A stretch of 64,000 nt of DNA from Syngnathus acus (taxonomy: Eukaryota; Chordata; Actinopteri; Syngnathiformes; Syngnathidae), in the NCBI RefSeq assembly GCF_901709675.1, contig NC_051107.1:5582001-5646000 (forward strand), in the 5' to 3' direction. The position numbers were made by a program, and so were the translations under genes. The notes beneath the pieces are model-generated. The model was not told the DNA's origin. It did not search any database and worked only from the letters and a program-made list of their open reading frames with translations. The first letter of the stretch is position 1. Each line of letters begins with the position of its first letter. Shown here in pieces: positions 38,107-51,000 of the stretch.

Positions 38107-38505
38107 CTACCATGCTAGTAAATGTTTGTCATTCATTGGCGTTTCTCACGACGGACGCCTTGTTTGTTGCAGGATTCAAGGCGCCACCGACCGTGTGGCG
38201 GTTTCTCGGGTAAGCTAGTATGCTATCAAATGTTTGTCATTCATTGGCGTTTCTCACGACGGACGCCTTGTTTGTTTGTTTGTTGCAGGATTCAAGGCGC
38301 CACCGACCGTGTGGCGGTTTCTCGGGTAAGCTAGTATGCTATCAAATGTTTGTCATTCATTGGCGTTTCTCACGACGGACGCCTTGTTTGTTGCAGGATT
38401 CAAGGCGCCACCGACCGTGTGGCGGTTTCTCGGGTAAGCTAGTATGCTATCAAATGTTTGTCGTTCATTGCCGTTTCTGACGACGGACGCCTTGTTTGTT
38501 CGATG
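38107..38505 (+). repeat. 108/116-bp tandem repeat with exon-like cores, left arm
   Basis: Three full units and one degenerate unit. Each full unit has TTGTTGCAG, a 37-bp block (GATTCAAGGCGCC ... GGTTTCTCG), then GTAAGC, that is, an acceptor, a miniature exon and a donor. The blocks are 38173-38209, 38289-38325 and 38397-38433. The second unit is 8 bp longer because of an extra TGTTTGTT. Confidence 0.9.
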
Positions 38506-38981
38506 CAATATTTTCACACGTCACAGCCACCGCGACTGTAGTTTTGCCGCGACAGTATTTCAAATCTCTTTGGCGTTTTGTTTCGTCAAATTAACAATGT
38601 TGCATTACATATAGTGTGCTATTTCCGTGTTATGCAAACGTGACGAATGTGACGAATCGGTTACGTCATGTTCAAATCTATTCCAAGATGGCGAGGGTTC
38701 CGTTACGCAACAAACATTTGCGAGCGTGATTTTCTCCCGTTTTGGACGACTGCTCGATTCATGCCGCCATTTCTGAGTGAGTTGATGGATGATAAAATCA
38801 AAATATTATAATTTGGATACTTTTGTCATTATTATAACTCATTACAATATACTGATAATTGTATACATATTTTAAGTATAAAACTGTAGTTGATATGTAT
38901 AATGGTTGCAAAAATATCATGCCATTGCCACTCTACTCAATGTCTACAAGTGTTGCAATAATTTGTGTTTGTCTTTTGTAG

Positions 38982-39400
38982 CGCTCATAAAGGCCTCCCA
39001 GCCAGCACCCTTCTATACAAAGCAAGCAGGAGGCTCCTGAGCAATCTGTGATGTTGAGGATGCTGAGGAAGAGTAGTCCCAAATCAGGTGAAAGCCCGTT
39101 GGTGTAAAGTTTCAGCTGACTGTAATCACTTTTACCAATTGCACCATTTGTACTTTTCAAGTTTTTTTTGTATGAATCCAGTGAGCAGGGTGACGCCGGT
39201 GAGAAGTCACACCATCGAACTCCCTGACGCAGAGCTGTGCTTTACCAGACCAGGCAACTGCCTGGGGCAAGGCCACTAGGGGGCTCTTATTTATCCATTT
39301 TTACATTTGCCACTTGTCCCTTGTATTCTTGCACTCTCGTACGCTGCTGTGACAAGTAAATTTCCCTGTTGTGGAATAAAGTTCTATCAATCAACCAATG
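38982..39400 (+). other. Exon-like and 3'-end-like segment, left arm (lncRNA-like unit or LINE tail)
   Basis: TTTGTCTTTTGTAG precedes a 106-bp block (38982-39087) ending CAG/GTGAAAG. A second acceptor follows (TATGAATCCAG, ending 39181), leading to a last block with AATAAA at 39375-39380 just before TCTATCAATCAA. With the CRE and the 37-bp blocks upstream this resembles a small spliced, polyadenylated non-coding gene pointing into the array. The end, with CTGTTGTGGAATAAAG and a tetranucleotide-like tail, could instead be the 3' tail of a non-LTR retrotransposon. Confidence 0.35.
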
Positions 39401-39589
39401 TTGTATTGTAGTGTTTGTATTGTATGGTGTATTGCATTGTATGGTATGGTGTTTGTATGGTATGGTGTTTGTATGGTATGGTGTTTGTATGGTATGGTAT
39501 TGGACTGTATGGTATTGTTTGTATTGTATGTATTGTAGTGTTTGTATTGTATGTATTGTAGTGTTTGCTATTGTATGTAGTGTTTGCCA
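39401..39589 (+). repeat. Degenerate simple-repeat seed at the outer edge of the left satellite
   Basis: Irregular TGTATTGTA, GTATGGTATGG and TGTTTGTATGG units grade into the regular satellite unit over about 190 bp. The same gradient, inverted, is at 59,640-59,822. Confidence 0.85.
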
Positions 39590-42500
39590 TTGTATGGTGT
39601 GTTTTGTTTGTAGTGTTTGCCATTGCATGGCGTGTTTTGTAGTGTTTGCCATTGCATGGCGTCTTTTGTCGTTTGTAGTGTTTGCCATTGCATGGCGTCT
39701 TTTGTCGTTTGTAGTGTTTGCCATTGCATGGCGTGTTTTGTAGTGTTTGCCATTGCATGGCGTGTTTTGTAGTGTTTGCCATTGCATGGCGTGTTTTGTC
39801 GTTTGTAGTGTTTGCCATTGCATGGCGTCTTTTGTCGTTTGTAGTGTTTGCCATTGCATGGCGTGTTGTGTAGTGTTTGCCATTGCATGGCGTCTTTTGT
39901 CGTTTGTAGTGTTTGCCATTGCATGGCGTCTTTTGTCGTTTGTAGTGTTTGCCATTGCATGGCGTCTTTTGTCGTTTGTAGTGTTTGCCATTGCATGGCG
40001 TCTTTTGTCGTTTGTAGTGTTTGCCATTGCATGGCGTCTTTTGTTGTTTGTAGTGTTTGCCATTGCATGGCGTGTTGTGTAGTGTTTGCCATTGCATGGC
40101 GTCTTTTGTCGTTTGTAGTGTTTGCCATTGCATGGCGTCGTTTGTAGTGTTTGCCATTGCATGGCGTCTTTTGTCGTTTGTAGTGTTTGCCATTGCATGG
40201 CGTCTTTTGTCGTTTGTAGTGTTTGCCATTGCATGGCGTCTTTTGTCGTTTGTAGTGTTTGCCATTGCATGGCGTCTTTTGTCGTTTGTAGTGTTTGCCA
40301 TTGCATGGCGTCTTTTGTTGTTTGTAGTGTTTGCCATTGCATGGCGTGTTGTGTAGTGTTTGCCATTGCATGGCGTCTTTTGTCGTTTGTAGTGTTTGCC
40401 ATTGCATGGCGTGTTGTGTAGTGTTTGCCATTGCATGGCGTCTTTTGTAGTGTTTGCCATTGCATGGCGTCTTTTGTCGTTTGTAGTGTTTGCCATTGCA
40501 TGGCGTCTTTTGTCGTTTGTAGTGTTTGCCATTGCATGGCGTCTTTTGTCGTTTGTAGTGTTTGCCATTGCATGGCGTCTTTTGTCGTTTGTAGTGTTTG
40601 CCATTGCATGGCGTCTTTTGTCGTTTGTAGTGTTTGCCATTGCATGGCGTCTTTTGTCGTTTGTAGTGTTTGCCATTGCATGGCGTCTTTTGTTGTTTGT
40701 AGTGTTTGCCATTGCATGGCGTGTTGTGTAGTGTTTGCCATTGCATGGCGTCTTTTGTCGTTTGTAGTGTTTGCCATTGCATGGCGTCTTTTGTCGTTTG
40801 TAGTGTTTGCCATTGCATGGCGTGTTTTGTTTGTAGTGTTTGCCATTGCATGGCGTGTTTTGTAGTGTTTGCCATTGCATGGCGTCTTTTGTTGTTTGTA
40901 GTGTTTGCCATTGCATGGCGTCTTTTGTCGTTTGTAGTGTTTGCCATTGCATGGCGTCTTTTGTTGTTTGTAGTGTTTGCCATTGCATGGCGTCTTTTGT
41001 CGTTTGTAGTGTTTGCCATTGCATGGCGTGTTGTGTAGTGTTTGCCATTGCATGGCGTCTTTTGTTGTTTGTAGTGTTTACCATTGCATGGCGTGTTGTG
41101 TAGTGTTTGCCATTGCATGGCGTCTTTTGTCGTTTGTAGTGTTTGCCATTGCATGGCGTCTTTTGTTGTTTGTAGTGTTTGCCATTGCATGGCGTGTTGT
41201 GTAGTGTTTGCCATTGCATGGCGTCTTTTGTCGTTTGTAGTGTTTGCCATTGCATGGCGTCTTTTGTCGTTTGTAGTGTTTGCCATTGCATGGCGTCTTT
41301 TGTCGTTTGTAGTGTTTGCCATTGCATGGCGTCTTTTGTCGTTTGTAGTGTTTGCCATTGCATGGCGTCTTTTGTCGTTTGTAGTGTTTGCCATTGCATG
41401 GCGTCTTTTGTCGTTTGTAGTGTTTGCCATTGCATGGCGTCTTTTGTCGTTTGTAGTGTTTGCCATTGCATGGCGTCTTTTGTCGTTTGTAGTGTTTGCC
41501 ATTGCATGGCGTCTTTTGTCGTTTGTAGTGTTTGCCATTGCATGGCGTCTTTTGTCGTTTGTAGTGTTTGCCATTGCATGGCGTCTTTTGTCGTTTGTAG
41601 TGTTTGCCATTGCATGGCGTCTTTTGTCGTTGTAGTGTTTGCCATTGCATGGCGTCTTTTGTCGTTTGTAGTGTTTGCCATTGCATGGCGTCTTTTGTCG
41701 TTTGTAGTGTTTGCCATTGCATGGCGTCTTTTGTCGTTTGTAGTGTTTGCCATTGCATGGCGTCTTGTCGTTTGTAGTGTTTGCCATTGCATGGCGTCTT
41801 TTGTTGTTTGTAGTGTTTGCCATTGCATGGCGTGTTGTGTAGTGTTTGCCATTGCATGGCGTCTTTTGTCGTTTGTAGTGTTTGCCATTGCATGGCGTCT
41901 TTTGTCGTTTGTAGTGTTTGCCATTGCATGGCGTGTTTTGTAGTGTTTGCCATTGCATGGCGTGTTTTGTAGTGTTTGCCATTGCATGGCGTCTTTTGTC
42001 GTTTGTAGTGTTTGCCATTGCATGGCGTCTTTTGTTGTTTGTAGTGTTTGCCATTGCATGGCGTCTTTTGTCGTTTGTAGTGTTTGCCATTGCATGGCGT
42101 GTTGTGTAGTGTTTGCCATTGCATGGCGTCTTTTGTTGTTTGTAGTGTTTACCATTGCATGGCGTGTTGTGTAGTGTTTGCCATTGCATGGCGTCTTTTG
42201 TCGTTTGTAGTGTTTGCCATTGCATGGCGTCTTTTGTTGTTTGTAGTGTTTGCCATTGCATGGCGTGTTGTGTAGTGTTTGCCATTGCATGGCGTCTTTT
42301 GTCGTTTGTAGTGTTTGCCATTGCATGGCGTCTTTTGTCGTTTGTAGTGTTTGCCATTGCATGGCGTCTTTTGTCGTTTGTAGTGTTTGCCATTGCATGG
42401 CGTCTTTTGTCGTTTGTAGTGTTTGCCATTGCATGGCGTCTTTTGTCGTTTGTAGTGTTTGCCATTGCATGGCGTCTTTTGTCGTTTGTAGTGTTTGCCA

Positions 42501-44215
42501 TTGCATGGCGTCTTTTGTTGTTTGTAGTGTTTGCCATTGCATGGCGTGTTGTGTAGTGTTTGCCATTGCATGGCGTCTTTTGTCGTTTGTAGTGTTTGCC
42601 ATTGCATGGCGTCTTTTGTCGTTTGTACTGTTTGCCATTGCATGGCGTCTTTTGTCGTTTGTAGTGTTTGCCATTGCATGGCGTCTTTTGTCGTTTGTAG
42701 TGTTTGCCATTGCATGGCGTCTTTTGTTGTTTGTAGTGTTTGCCATTGCATGGCGTGTTGTGTAGTGTTTGCCATTGCATGGCGTCTTTTGTCGTTTGTA
42801 GTGTTTGCCATTGCATGGCGTCTTTTGTCGTTTGTAGTGTTTGCCATTGTATGGCGTCTTTTGTCGTTTGTACTGTTTGCCATTGTATGGCGTGTACTGT
42901 TTGCCATTGTATGGCGTGTATTGTTTGTACTGTTTGCCATTGTATGGCGTGTTTTGTTTGTACTGTTTGCCATTGTATGGCGTCTTTTGTCGTTTGTAGT
43001 GTTTGCCATTGCCTGGCGTCTTTTGTCGTTTGTAGTGTTTGCCATTGCATGGCGTCTTTTGTCGTTTGTAGTGTTTGCCATTGCATGGCGTGTTGTGTAG
43101 TGTTTGCCATTGCATGGCGTCTTTTGTCGTTTGTAGTGTTTGCCATTGCATGGCATCTTTTGTCGTTTGTAGTGTTTGCCATTGCATGGCGTGTTGTGTA
43201 GTGTTTGCCATTGCATGGCGTCTTTTGTCGTTTGTAGTGTTTGCCATTGTATGGCGTCTTTTGTCGTTTGTACTGTTTGCCATTGTATGGCGTGTACTGT
43301 TTGCCATTGTATGGCGTGTATTGTTTGTACTGTTTGCCATTGTATGGCGTGTTTTGTTTGTACTGTTTGCCATTGTATGGCGTCTTTTGTCGTTTGTAGT
43401 GTTTGCCATTGCATGGCGTCTTTTGTTTTTTGTAGTGTTTGCCATTGCATGGCGTGTTGTGTAGTGTTTGCCATTGCATGGCGTCTTTTGTCGTTTGTAG
43501 TGTTTGCCATTGTATGGCGTCTTTTGTCGTTTGTACTGTTTGCCATTGTATGGCGTGTACTGTTTGCCATTGTATGGCGTGTATTGTTTGTACTGTTTGC
43601 CATTGTATGGCGTGTTTTGTTTGTACTGTTTGCCATTGTATGGCGTCGTTTGTAGTGTTTGCCATTGCATGGCGTCTTTTGTTGTTTGTAGTGTTTGCCA
43701 TTGCATGGCGTGTTGTGTAGTGTTTGCCATTGCATGGCGTCTTTTGTCGTTTGTAGTGTTTGCCATTGCATGGCGTCTTTTGTCGTTTGTACTGTTTGCC
43801 ATTGCATGGCGTCTTTTGTCGTTTGTAGTGTTTGCCATTGCATGGCGTCTTTTGTCGTTTGTAGTGTTTGCCATTGCATGGCGTGTTTTGTAGTGTTTGC
43901 CATTGCATGGCGTCTTTTGTCGTTTGTACTGTTTGCCATTGCATGGCGTGTTGTGTAGTGTTTGCCATTGCATGGCGTCTTTTGTCGTTTGTAGTGTTTG
44001 CCATTGTATGGCGTCTTTTGTCGTTTGTACTGTTTGCCATTGTATGGCGTGTACTGTTTGCCATTGTATGGCGTGTATTGTTTGTACTGTTTGCCATTGT
44101 ATGGCGTGTATTGTTTGTACTGTTTGCCATTGTATGGCGTGTTTTGTTTGTACTGTTTGCCATTGTATGGCGTCTTTTGTCGTTTGTAGTGTTTGCCATT
44201 GTATGGCGTGTATCA
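39590..44215 (+). repeat. 36/29-bp satellite array, left arm (GT-rich strand on top)
   Basis: Roughly 135 head-to-tail units. The long form is 36 bp and contains GTTTGCCATTGCATGGCGTC followed by TTTTGTCGTTTGTAGT. The short form is 29 bp and lacks 7 bp (GGCGTGTTGTGTAGT or GGCGTGTTTTGTAGT). One 33-bp form occurs near 41,762. Every unit has the near-palindrome GCCAT-TGC-ATGGC. Variants with GTATGG and TACTGTTT cluster at 42,850-44,215, the inner part of the array. Confidence 0.97.
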
Positions 44216-45083
44216 TAGTGGTGGTTTGTGTGGTATGCGCATTCCACGCATTCCACGCAAACTACCACGCAAACTACCACGCAAACTACCACGCAAACTA
44301 CCACGCAAACTTCCACGCATTCCACGCAAACTACCACGCAAACTACCACGCAAACTACCACGCAAACTACCACGCATTCCACGCATTCCACGCATTCCAC
44401 ACATTCCACGCATACCACGCAAACTACCACACCATGCATTCCACGCATTCCACGCATACCACGCATTCCACGCATTCCACGCAAACTACCACGCAAACTA
44501 CCACGCATTCCACGCATACCACGCATTCCACGCATTCCACGCATACCATGCATACCACGCAAACAACCACGTCGTGGTAGTTTGTATGGTATGCATGGAA
44601 TGCGTGGAATGCGTGGAATGCGTGGAATGCGTGGTAGTTTGCGTGGAATGCGTGGAATGCATGGAATGCGTGGTATGCGTGGAATGCGTGGAATGCATGG
44701 TGTGCGTGGTAGTTTGCGTGGTAGTTTGCGTGGTATGCGTGGAATGTGTGGAATGCGTGGTATGCGTGGAATGCGTGGAATGCGTGGAATGCGTGGAATG
44801 CATGGTATGCGTGGTAGTTTGCGTGGTATGCGTGGAATGCGTGGAATGCGTGGTATGCGTGGAATGCGTGGAATGCGTGGTATGCGTGGTATGCGTGGTA
44901 GTTTGCGTGGTATGCGTGGAATGCGTGGTAGTTTGCGTGGTAGTTTGCGTGGTAGTTTGCGTGGTAGTTTGCGTGGTAGAATGCGTGGTAGAATGCGTGG
45001 TAGTTTGCGTGGTAGTTTGCGTGGTAGTTTGCGTGGTAGTTTGCGTGGTAGTTTGCGTGGAATGCGTGGAATGCGCATACCAC
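44216..45083. repeat. Central inverted minisatellite of GCGTGG units (palindrome axis)
   Basis: Built from three interchangeable units: GCGTGGAATG (10 bp), GCGTGGTATG (10 bp) and GCGTGGTAGTTT (12 bp). Left of 44,572 they occur as reverse complement (CCACGC...), right of it in forward orientation. The axis is ACCACG-T-CGTGGT at 44566-44578. The left half is about 355 bp and the right half about 510 bp, so the halves are not exact mirror images. The outer edges (CATAGTGGTGGTTTGTGTGG and its complement) are identical. Confidence 0.95.
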
Positions 45084-48000
45084 ACAAACCACCACTATGA
45101 TACACGCCATACAATGGCAAACACTACAAACGACAAAAGACGCCATACAATGGCAAACAGTACAAACAAAACACGCCATACAATGGCAAACAGTACAAAC
45201 AACAAAAGACGCCATGCAATGGCAAACACTACAAACGACAAAAGACGCCATACAATGGCAAACAGTACAAACAAAACACGCCATACAATGGCAAACAGTA
45301 CAAACAATACACGCCATACAATGGCAAACAGTACACGCCATACAATGGCAAACAGTACAAACGACAAAAGACGCCATACAATGGCAAACACTACAAACGA
45401 CAAAAGACGCCATGCAATGGCAAACACTACACAACACGCCATGCAATGGCAAACACTACAAACGACAAAAGATGCCATGCAATGGCAAACACTACAAACG
45501 ACAAAAGACGCCATGCAATGGCAAACACTACACAACACGCCATGCAATGGCAAACACTACAAACGACAAAAGACGCCATGCAATGGCAAACACTACAAAC
45601 GACAAAAGACGCCATGCAATGGCAAACACTACAAACGACAAAAGACGCCATACAATGGCAAACAGTACAAACAATACACGCCATACAATGGCAAACAGTA
45701 CACGCCATACAATGGCAAACAGTACAAACGACAAAAGACGCCATACAATGGCAAACACTACAAACGACAAAAGACGCCATGCAATGGCAAACACTACACA
45801 ACACGCCATGCAATGGCAAACACTACAAACGACAAAAGACGCCATGCAATGGCAAACACTACAAACGACAAAAGACGCCATGCAATGGCAAACACTACAA
45901 ACGACAAAAGACGCCATGCAATGGCAAACACTACAAACGACAAAAGACGCCATGCAATGGCAAACACTACACAACACGCCATGCAATGGCAAACACTACA
46001 CAACACGCCATGCAATGGCAAACACTACAAACGACAAAAGACGCCATGCAATGGCAAACACTACAAACGACAAAAGACGCCATGCAATGGCAAACACTAC
46101 AAACGACAAAAGACGCCATGCAATGGCAAACACTACAAACGACAAAAGACGCCATGCAATGGCAAACACTACAAACGACAAAAGACGCCATGCAATGGCA
46201 AACACTACAAACGACAAAAGACGCCATGCAATGGCAAACACTACAAACGACAAAAGACGCCATGCAATGGCAAACACTACAAACGACAAAAGACGCCATG
46301 CAATGGCAAACACTACAAACGACAAAAGACGCCATGCAATGGCAAACACTACAAACGACAAAAGACGCCATGCAATGGCAAACACTACAAACGACAAAAG
46401 ACGCCATGCAATGGCAAACACTACAAACGACAAAAGACGCCATGCAATGGCAAACACTACACAACACGCCATGCAATGGCAAACACTACAAACAACAAAA
46501 GACGCCATGCAATGGCAAACACTACAAACGACAAAAGACGCCATGCAATGGCAAACACTACACAACACGCCATGCAATGGTAAACACTACAAACAACAAA
46601 AGACGCCATGCAATGGCAAACACTACACAACACGCCATGCAATGGCAAACACTACAAACGACAAAAGACGCCATGCAATGGCAAACACTACAAACAACAA
46701 AAGACGCCATGCAATGGCAAACACTACAAACGACAAAAGACGCCATGCAATGGCAAACACTACAAAACACGCCATGCAATGGCAAACACTACAAAACACG
46801 CCATGCAATGGCAAACACTACAAACGACAAAAGACGCCATGCAATGGCAAACACTACAAACGACAAAAGACGCCATGCAATGGCAAACACTACACAACAC
46901 GCCATGCAATGGCAAACACTACAAACAACAAAAGACGCCATGCAATGGCAAACACTACAAACGACAAGACGCCATGCAATGGCAAACACTACAAACGACA
47001 AAAGACGCCATGCAATGGCAAACACTACAAACGACAAAAGACGCCATGCAATGGCAAACACTACAAACGACAAAAGACGCCATGCAATGGCAAACACTAC
47101 AAACAACAAAAGACGCCATGCAATGGCAAACACTACAAACGACAAAAGACGCCATGCAATGGCAAACACTACAAACGACAAAAGACGCCATGCAATGGCA
47201 AACACTACAAACGACAAAAGACGCCATGCAATGGCAAACACTACAAACGACAAAAGACGCCATGCAATGGCAAACACTACAAACGACAAAAGACGCCATG
47301 CAATGGCAAACACTACAAACGACAAAAGACGCCATGCAATGGCAAACACTACAAACGACAAAAGACGCCATGCAATGGCAAACACTACACAACACGCCAT
47401 GCAATGGCAAACACTACAAACGACAAAAGATGCCATGCAATGGCAAACACTACAAACGACAAAAGACGCCATGCAATGGCAAACACTACACAACACGCCA
47501 TGCAATGGCAAACACTACAAACAACAAAAGACGCCATGCAATGGCAAACACTACAAACGACAAAAGACGCCATGCAATGGCAAACACTACAAACGACAAA
47601 AGACGCCATGCAATGGCAAACAGTACAAACGACAAAAGACGCCATGCAATGGCAAACACTACAACCGACAAAAGACGCCATGCAATGGCAAACACTACAC
47701 AACACGCCATGCAATGGCAAACACTACAAACAACAAAAGACGCCATGCAATGGCAAACACTACAAACGACAAAAGACGCCATGCAATGGCAAACACTACA
47801 AACGACAAAAGACGCCATGCAATGGCAAACACTACAAACGACAAAAGACGCCATGCAATGGCAAACACTACAAACGACAAAAGACGCCATGCAATGGCAA
47901 ACACTACACAACACGCCATGCAATGGCAAACACTACACAACACGCCATGCAATGGCAAACACTACAAACGACAAAAGACGCCATGCAATGGCAAACACTA

Positions 48001-51000
48001 CAAACGACAAAAGACGCCATGCAATGGCAAACACTACAAACGACAAAAGACGCCATGCAATGGCAAACACTACAAACGACAAAAGACGCCATGCAATGGC
48101 AAACACTACACAACACGCCATGCAATGGCAAACACTACACAACACGCCATGCAATGGCAAACACTACAAACGACAAAAGACGCCATGCAATGGCAAACAC
48201 TACAAACGACAAAAGACGCCATGCAATGGCAAACACTACAAACGACAAAAGACGCCATGCAATGGCAAACACTACAAACGACAAAAGACGCCATGCAATG
48301 GCAAACACTACAAACGACAAAAGACGCCATGCAATGGCAAACACTACAAACAACAAAAGACGCCATGCAATGGCAAACACTACAAACGACAAAAGACGCC
48401 ATGCAATGGCAAACACTACAAACGACAAAAGACGCCATGCAATGGCAAACACTACAAACGACAAAAGACGCCATGCAATGGCAAACACTACAAACGACAA
48501 AAGACGCCATGCAATGGCAAACACTACAAACGACAAAAGACGCCATGCAATGGCAAACACTACACAACACGCCATGCAATGGCAAACACTACAAACGACA
48601 AAAGACGCCATGCAATGGCAAACACTACAAACGACAAAAGACGCCATGCAATGGCAAACACTACACAACACGCCATGCAATGGTAAACACTACAAACAAC
48701 AAAAGACGCCATGCAATGGCAAACACTACACAACACGCCATGCAATGGCAAACACTACAAACGACAAAAGACGCCATGCAATGGCAAACACTACAAACAA
48801 CAAAAGACGCCATGCAATGGCAAACACTACAAACGACAAAAGACGCCATGCAATGGCAAACACTACAAAACACGCCATGCAATGGCAAACACTACAAAAC
48901 ACGCCATGCAATGGCAAACACTACAAACGACAAAAGACGCCATGCAATGGCAAACACTACAAACGACAAAAGACGCCATGCAATGGCAAACACTACACAA
49001 CACGCCATGCAATGGCAAACACTACAAACAACAAAAGACGCCATGCAATGGCAAACACTACAAACGACAAGACGCCATGCAATGGCAAACACTACAAACG
49101 ACAAAAGACGCCATGCAATGGCAAACACTACAAACGACAAAAGACGCCATGCAATGGCAAACACTACAAACGACAAAAGACGCCATGCAATGGCAAACAC
49201 TACAAACGACAAAAGACGCCATGCAATGGCAAACACTACAAACGACAAAAGACGCCATGCAATGGCAAACACTACAAACGACAAAAGACGCCATGCAATG
49301 GCAAACACTACAAACGACAAAAGACGCCATGCAATGGCAAACACTACAAACGACAAAAGACGCCATGCAATGGCAAACACTACAAACGACAAAAGACGCC
49401 ATGCAATGGCAAACACTACAAACGACAAAAGACGCCATGCAATGGCAAACACTACAAACGACAAAAGACGCCATGCAATGGCAAACACTACACAACACGC
49501 CATGCAATGGCAAACACTACAAACGACAAAAGATGCCATGCAATGGCAAACACTACAAACGACAAAAGACGCCATGCAATGGCAAACACTACACAACACG
49601 CCATGCAATGGCAAACACTACAAACAACAAAAGACGCCATGCAATGGCAAACACTACAAACGACAAAAGACGCCATGCAATGGCAAACACTACAAACGAC
49701 AAAAGACGCCATGCAATGGCAAACAGTACAAACGACAAAAGACGCCATGCAATGGCAAACACTACAACCGACAAAAGACGCCATGCAATGGCAAACACTA
49801 CACAACACGCCATGCAATGGCAAACACTACAAACAACAAAAGACGCCATGCAATGGCAAACACTACAAACGACAAAAGACGCCATGCAATGGCAAACACT
49901 ACAAACGACAAAAGACGCCATGCAATGGCAAACACTACAAACAACAAAAGACGCCATGCAATGGCAAACACTACAAACGACAAAAGACGCCATGCAATGG
50001 CAAACACTACACAACACGCCATGCAATGGCAAACACTACACAACACGCCATGCAATGGCAAACACTACAAACGACAAAAGACGCCATGCAATGGCAAACA
50101 CTACAAACGACAAAAGACGCCATGCAATGGCAAACACTACAAACGACAAAAGACGCCATGCAATGGCAAACACTACAAACGACAAAAGACGCCATGCAAT
50201 GGCAAACACTACAAACGACAAAAGACGCCATGCAATGGCAAACACTACAAACGACAAAAGACGCCATGCAATGGCAAACACTACAAACGACAAAAGACGC
50301 CATGCAATGGCAAACACTACACAACACGCCATGCAATGGCAAACACTACAAACGACAAAAGACGCCATGCAATGGCAAACACTACAAACGACAAAAGACG
50401 CCATGCAATGGCAAACACTACACAACACGCCATGCAATGGTAAACACTACAAACAACAAAAGACGCCATGCAATGGCAAACACTACACAACACGCCATGC
50501 AATGGCAAACACTACAAACGACAAAAGACGCCATGCAATGGCAAACACTACAAACGACAAAAGACGCCATGCAATGGCAAACACTACAAACGACAAAAGA
50601 CGCCATGCAATGGCAAACACTACAAAACACGCCATGCAATGGCAAACACTACACAACACGCCATGCAATGGCAAACACTACAAACGACAAAAGACGCCAT
50701 GCAATGGCAAACACTACAAACGACAAAAGACGCCATGCAATGGCAAACACTACACAACACGCCATGCAATGGCAAACACTACAAACGACAAAAGACGCCA
50801 TGCAATGGCAAACACTACAAACGACAAGACGCCATGCAATGGCAAACACTACAAACGACAAAAGACGCCATGCAATGGCAAACACTACAAACGACAAAAG
50901 ACGCCATGCAATGGCAAACACTACAAACGACAAAAGACGCCATGCAATGGCAAACACTACAAACGACAAAAGACGCCATGCAATGGCAAACACTACAAAC

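Noticed and set aside
38933-39160. Protein-coding gene in the outer arm (MKSTNGAIGKSDYSQ..., also at 60,059-60,280)
   Set aside because: It runs antisense to the exon-like signals, has no known domain, and its presence in both arms follows from the duplication. The 6-bp difference keeps frame, but one event is weak evidence.
44193-45452. Collagen- or RGG-like protein (MRGMRGSLRG repeats) at the palindrome centre
   Set aside because: It is a direct translation of the 10/12-bp GCGTGG minisatellite; no gene signals.
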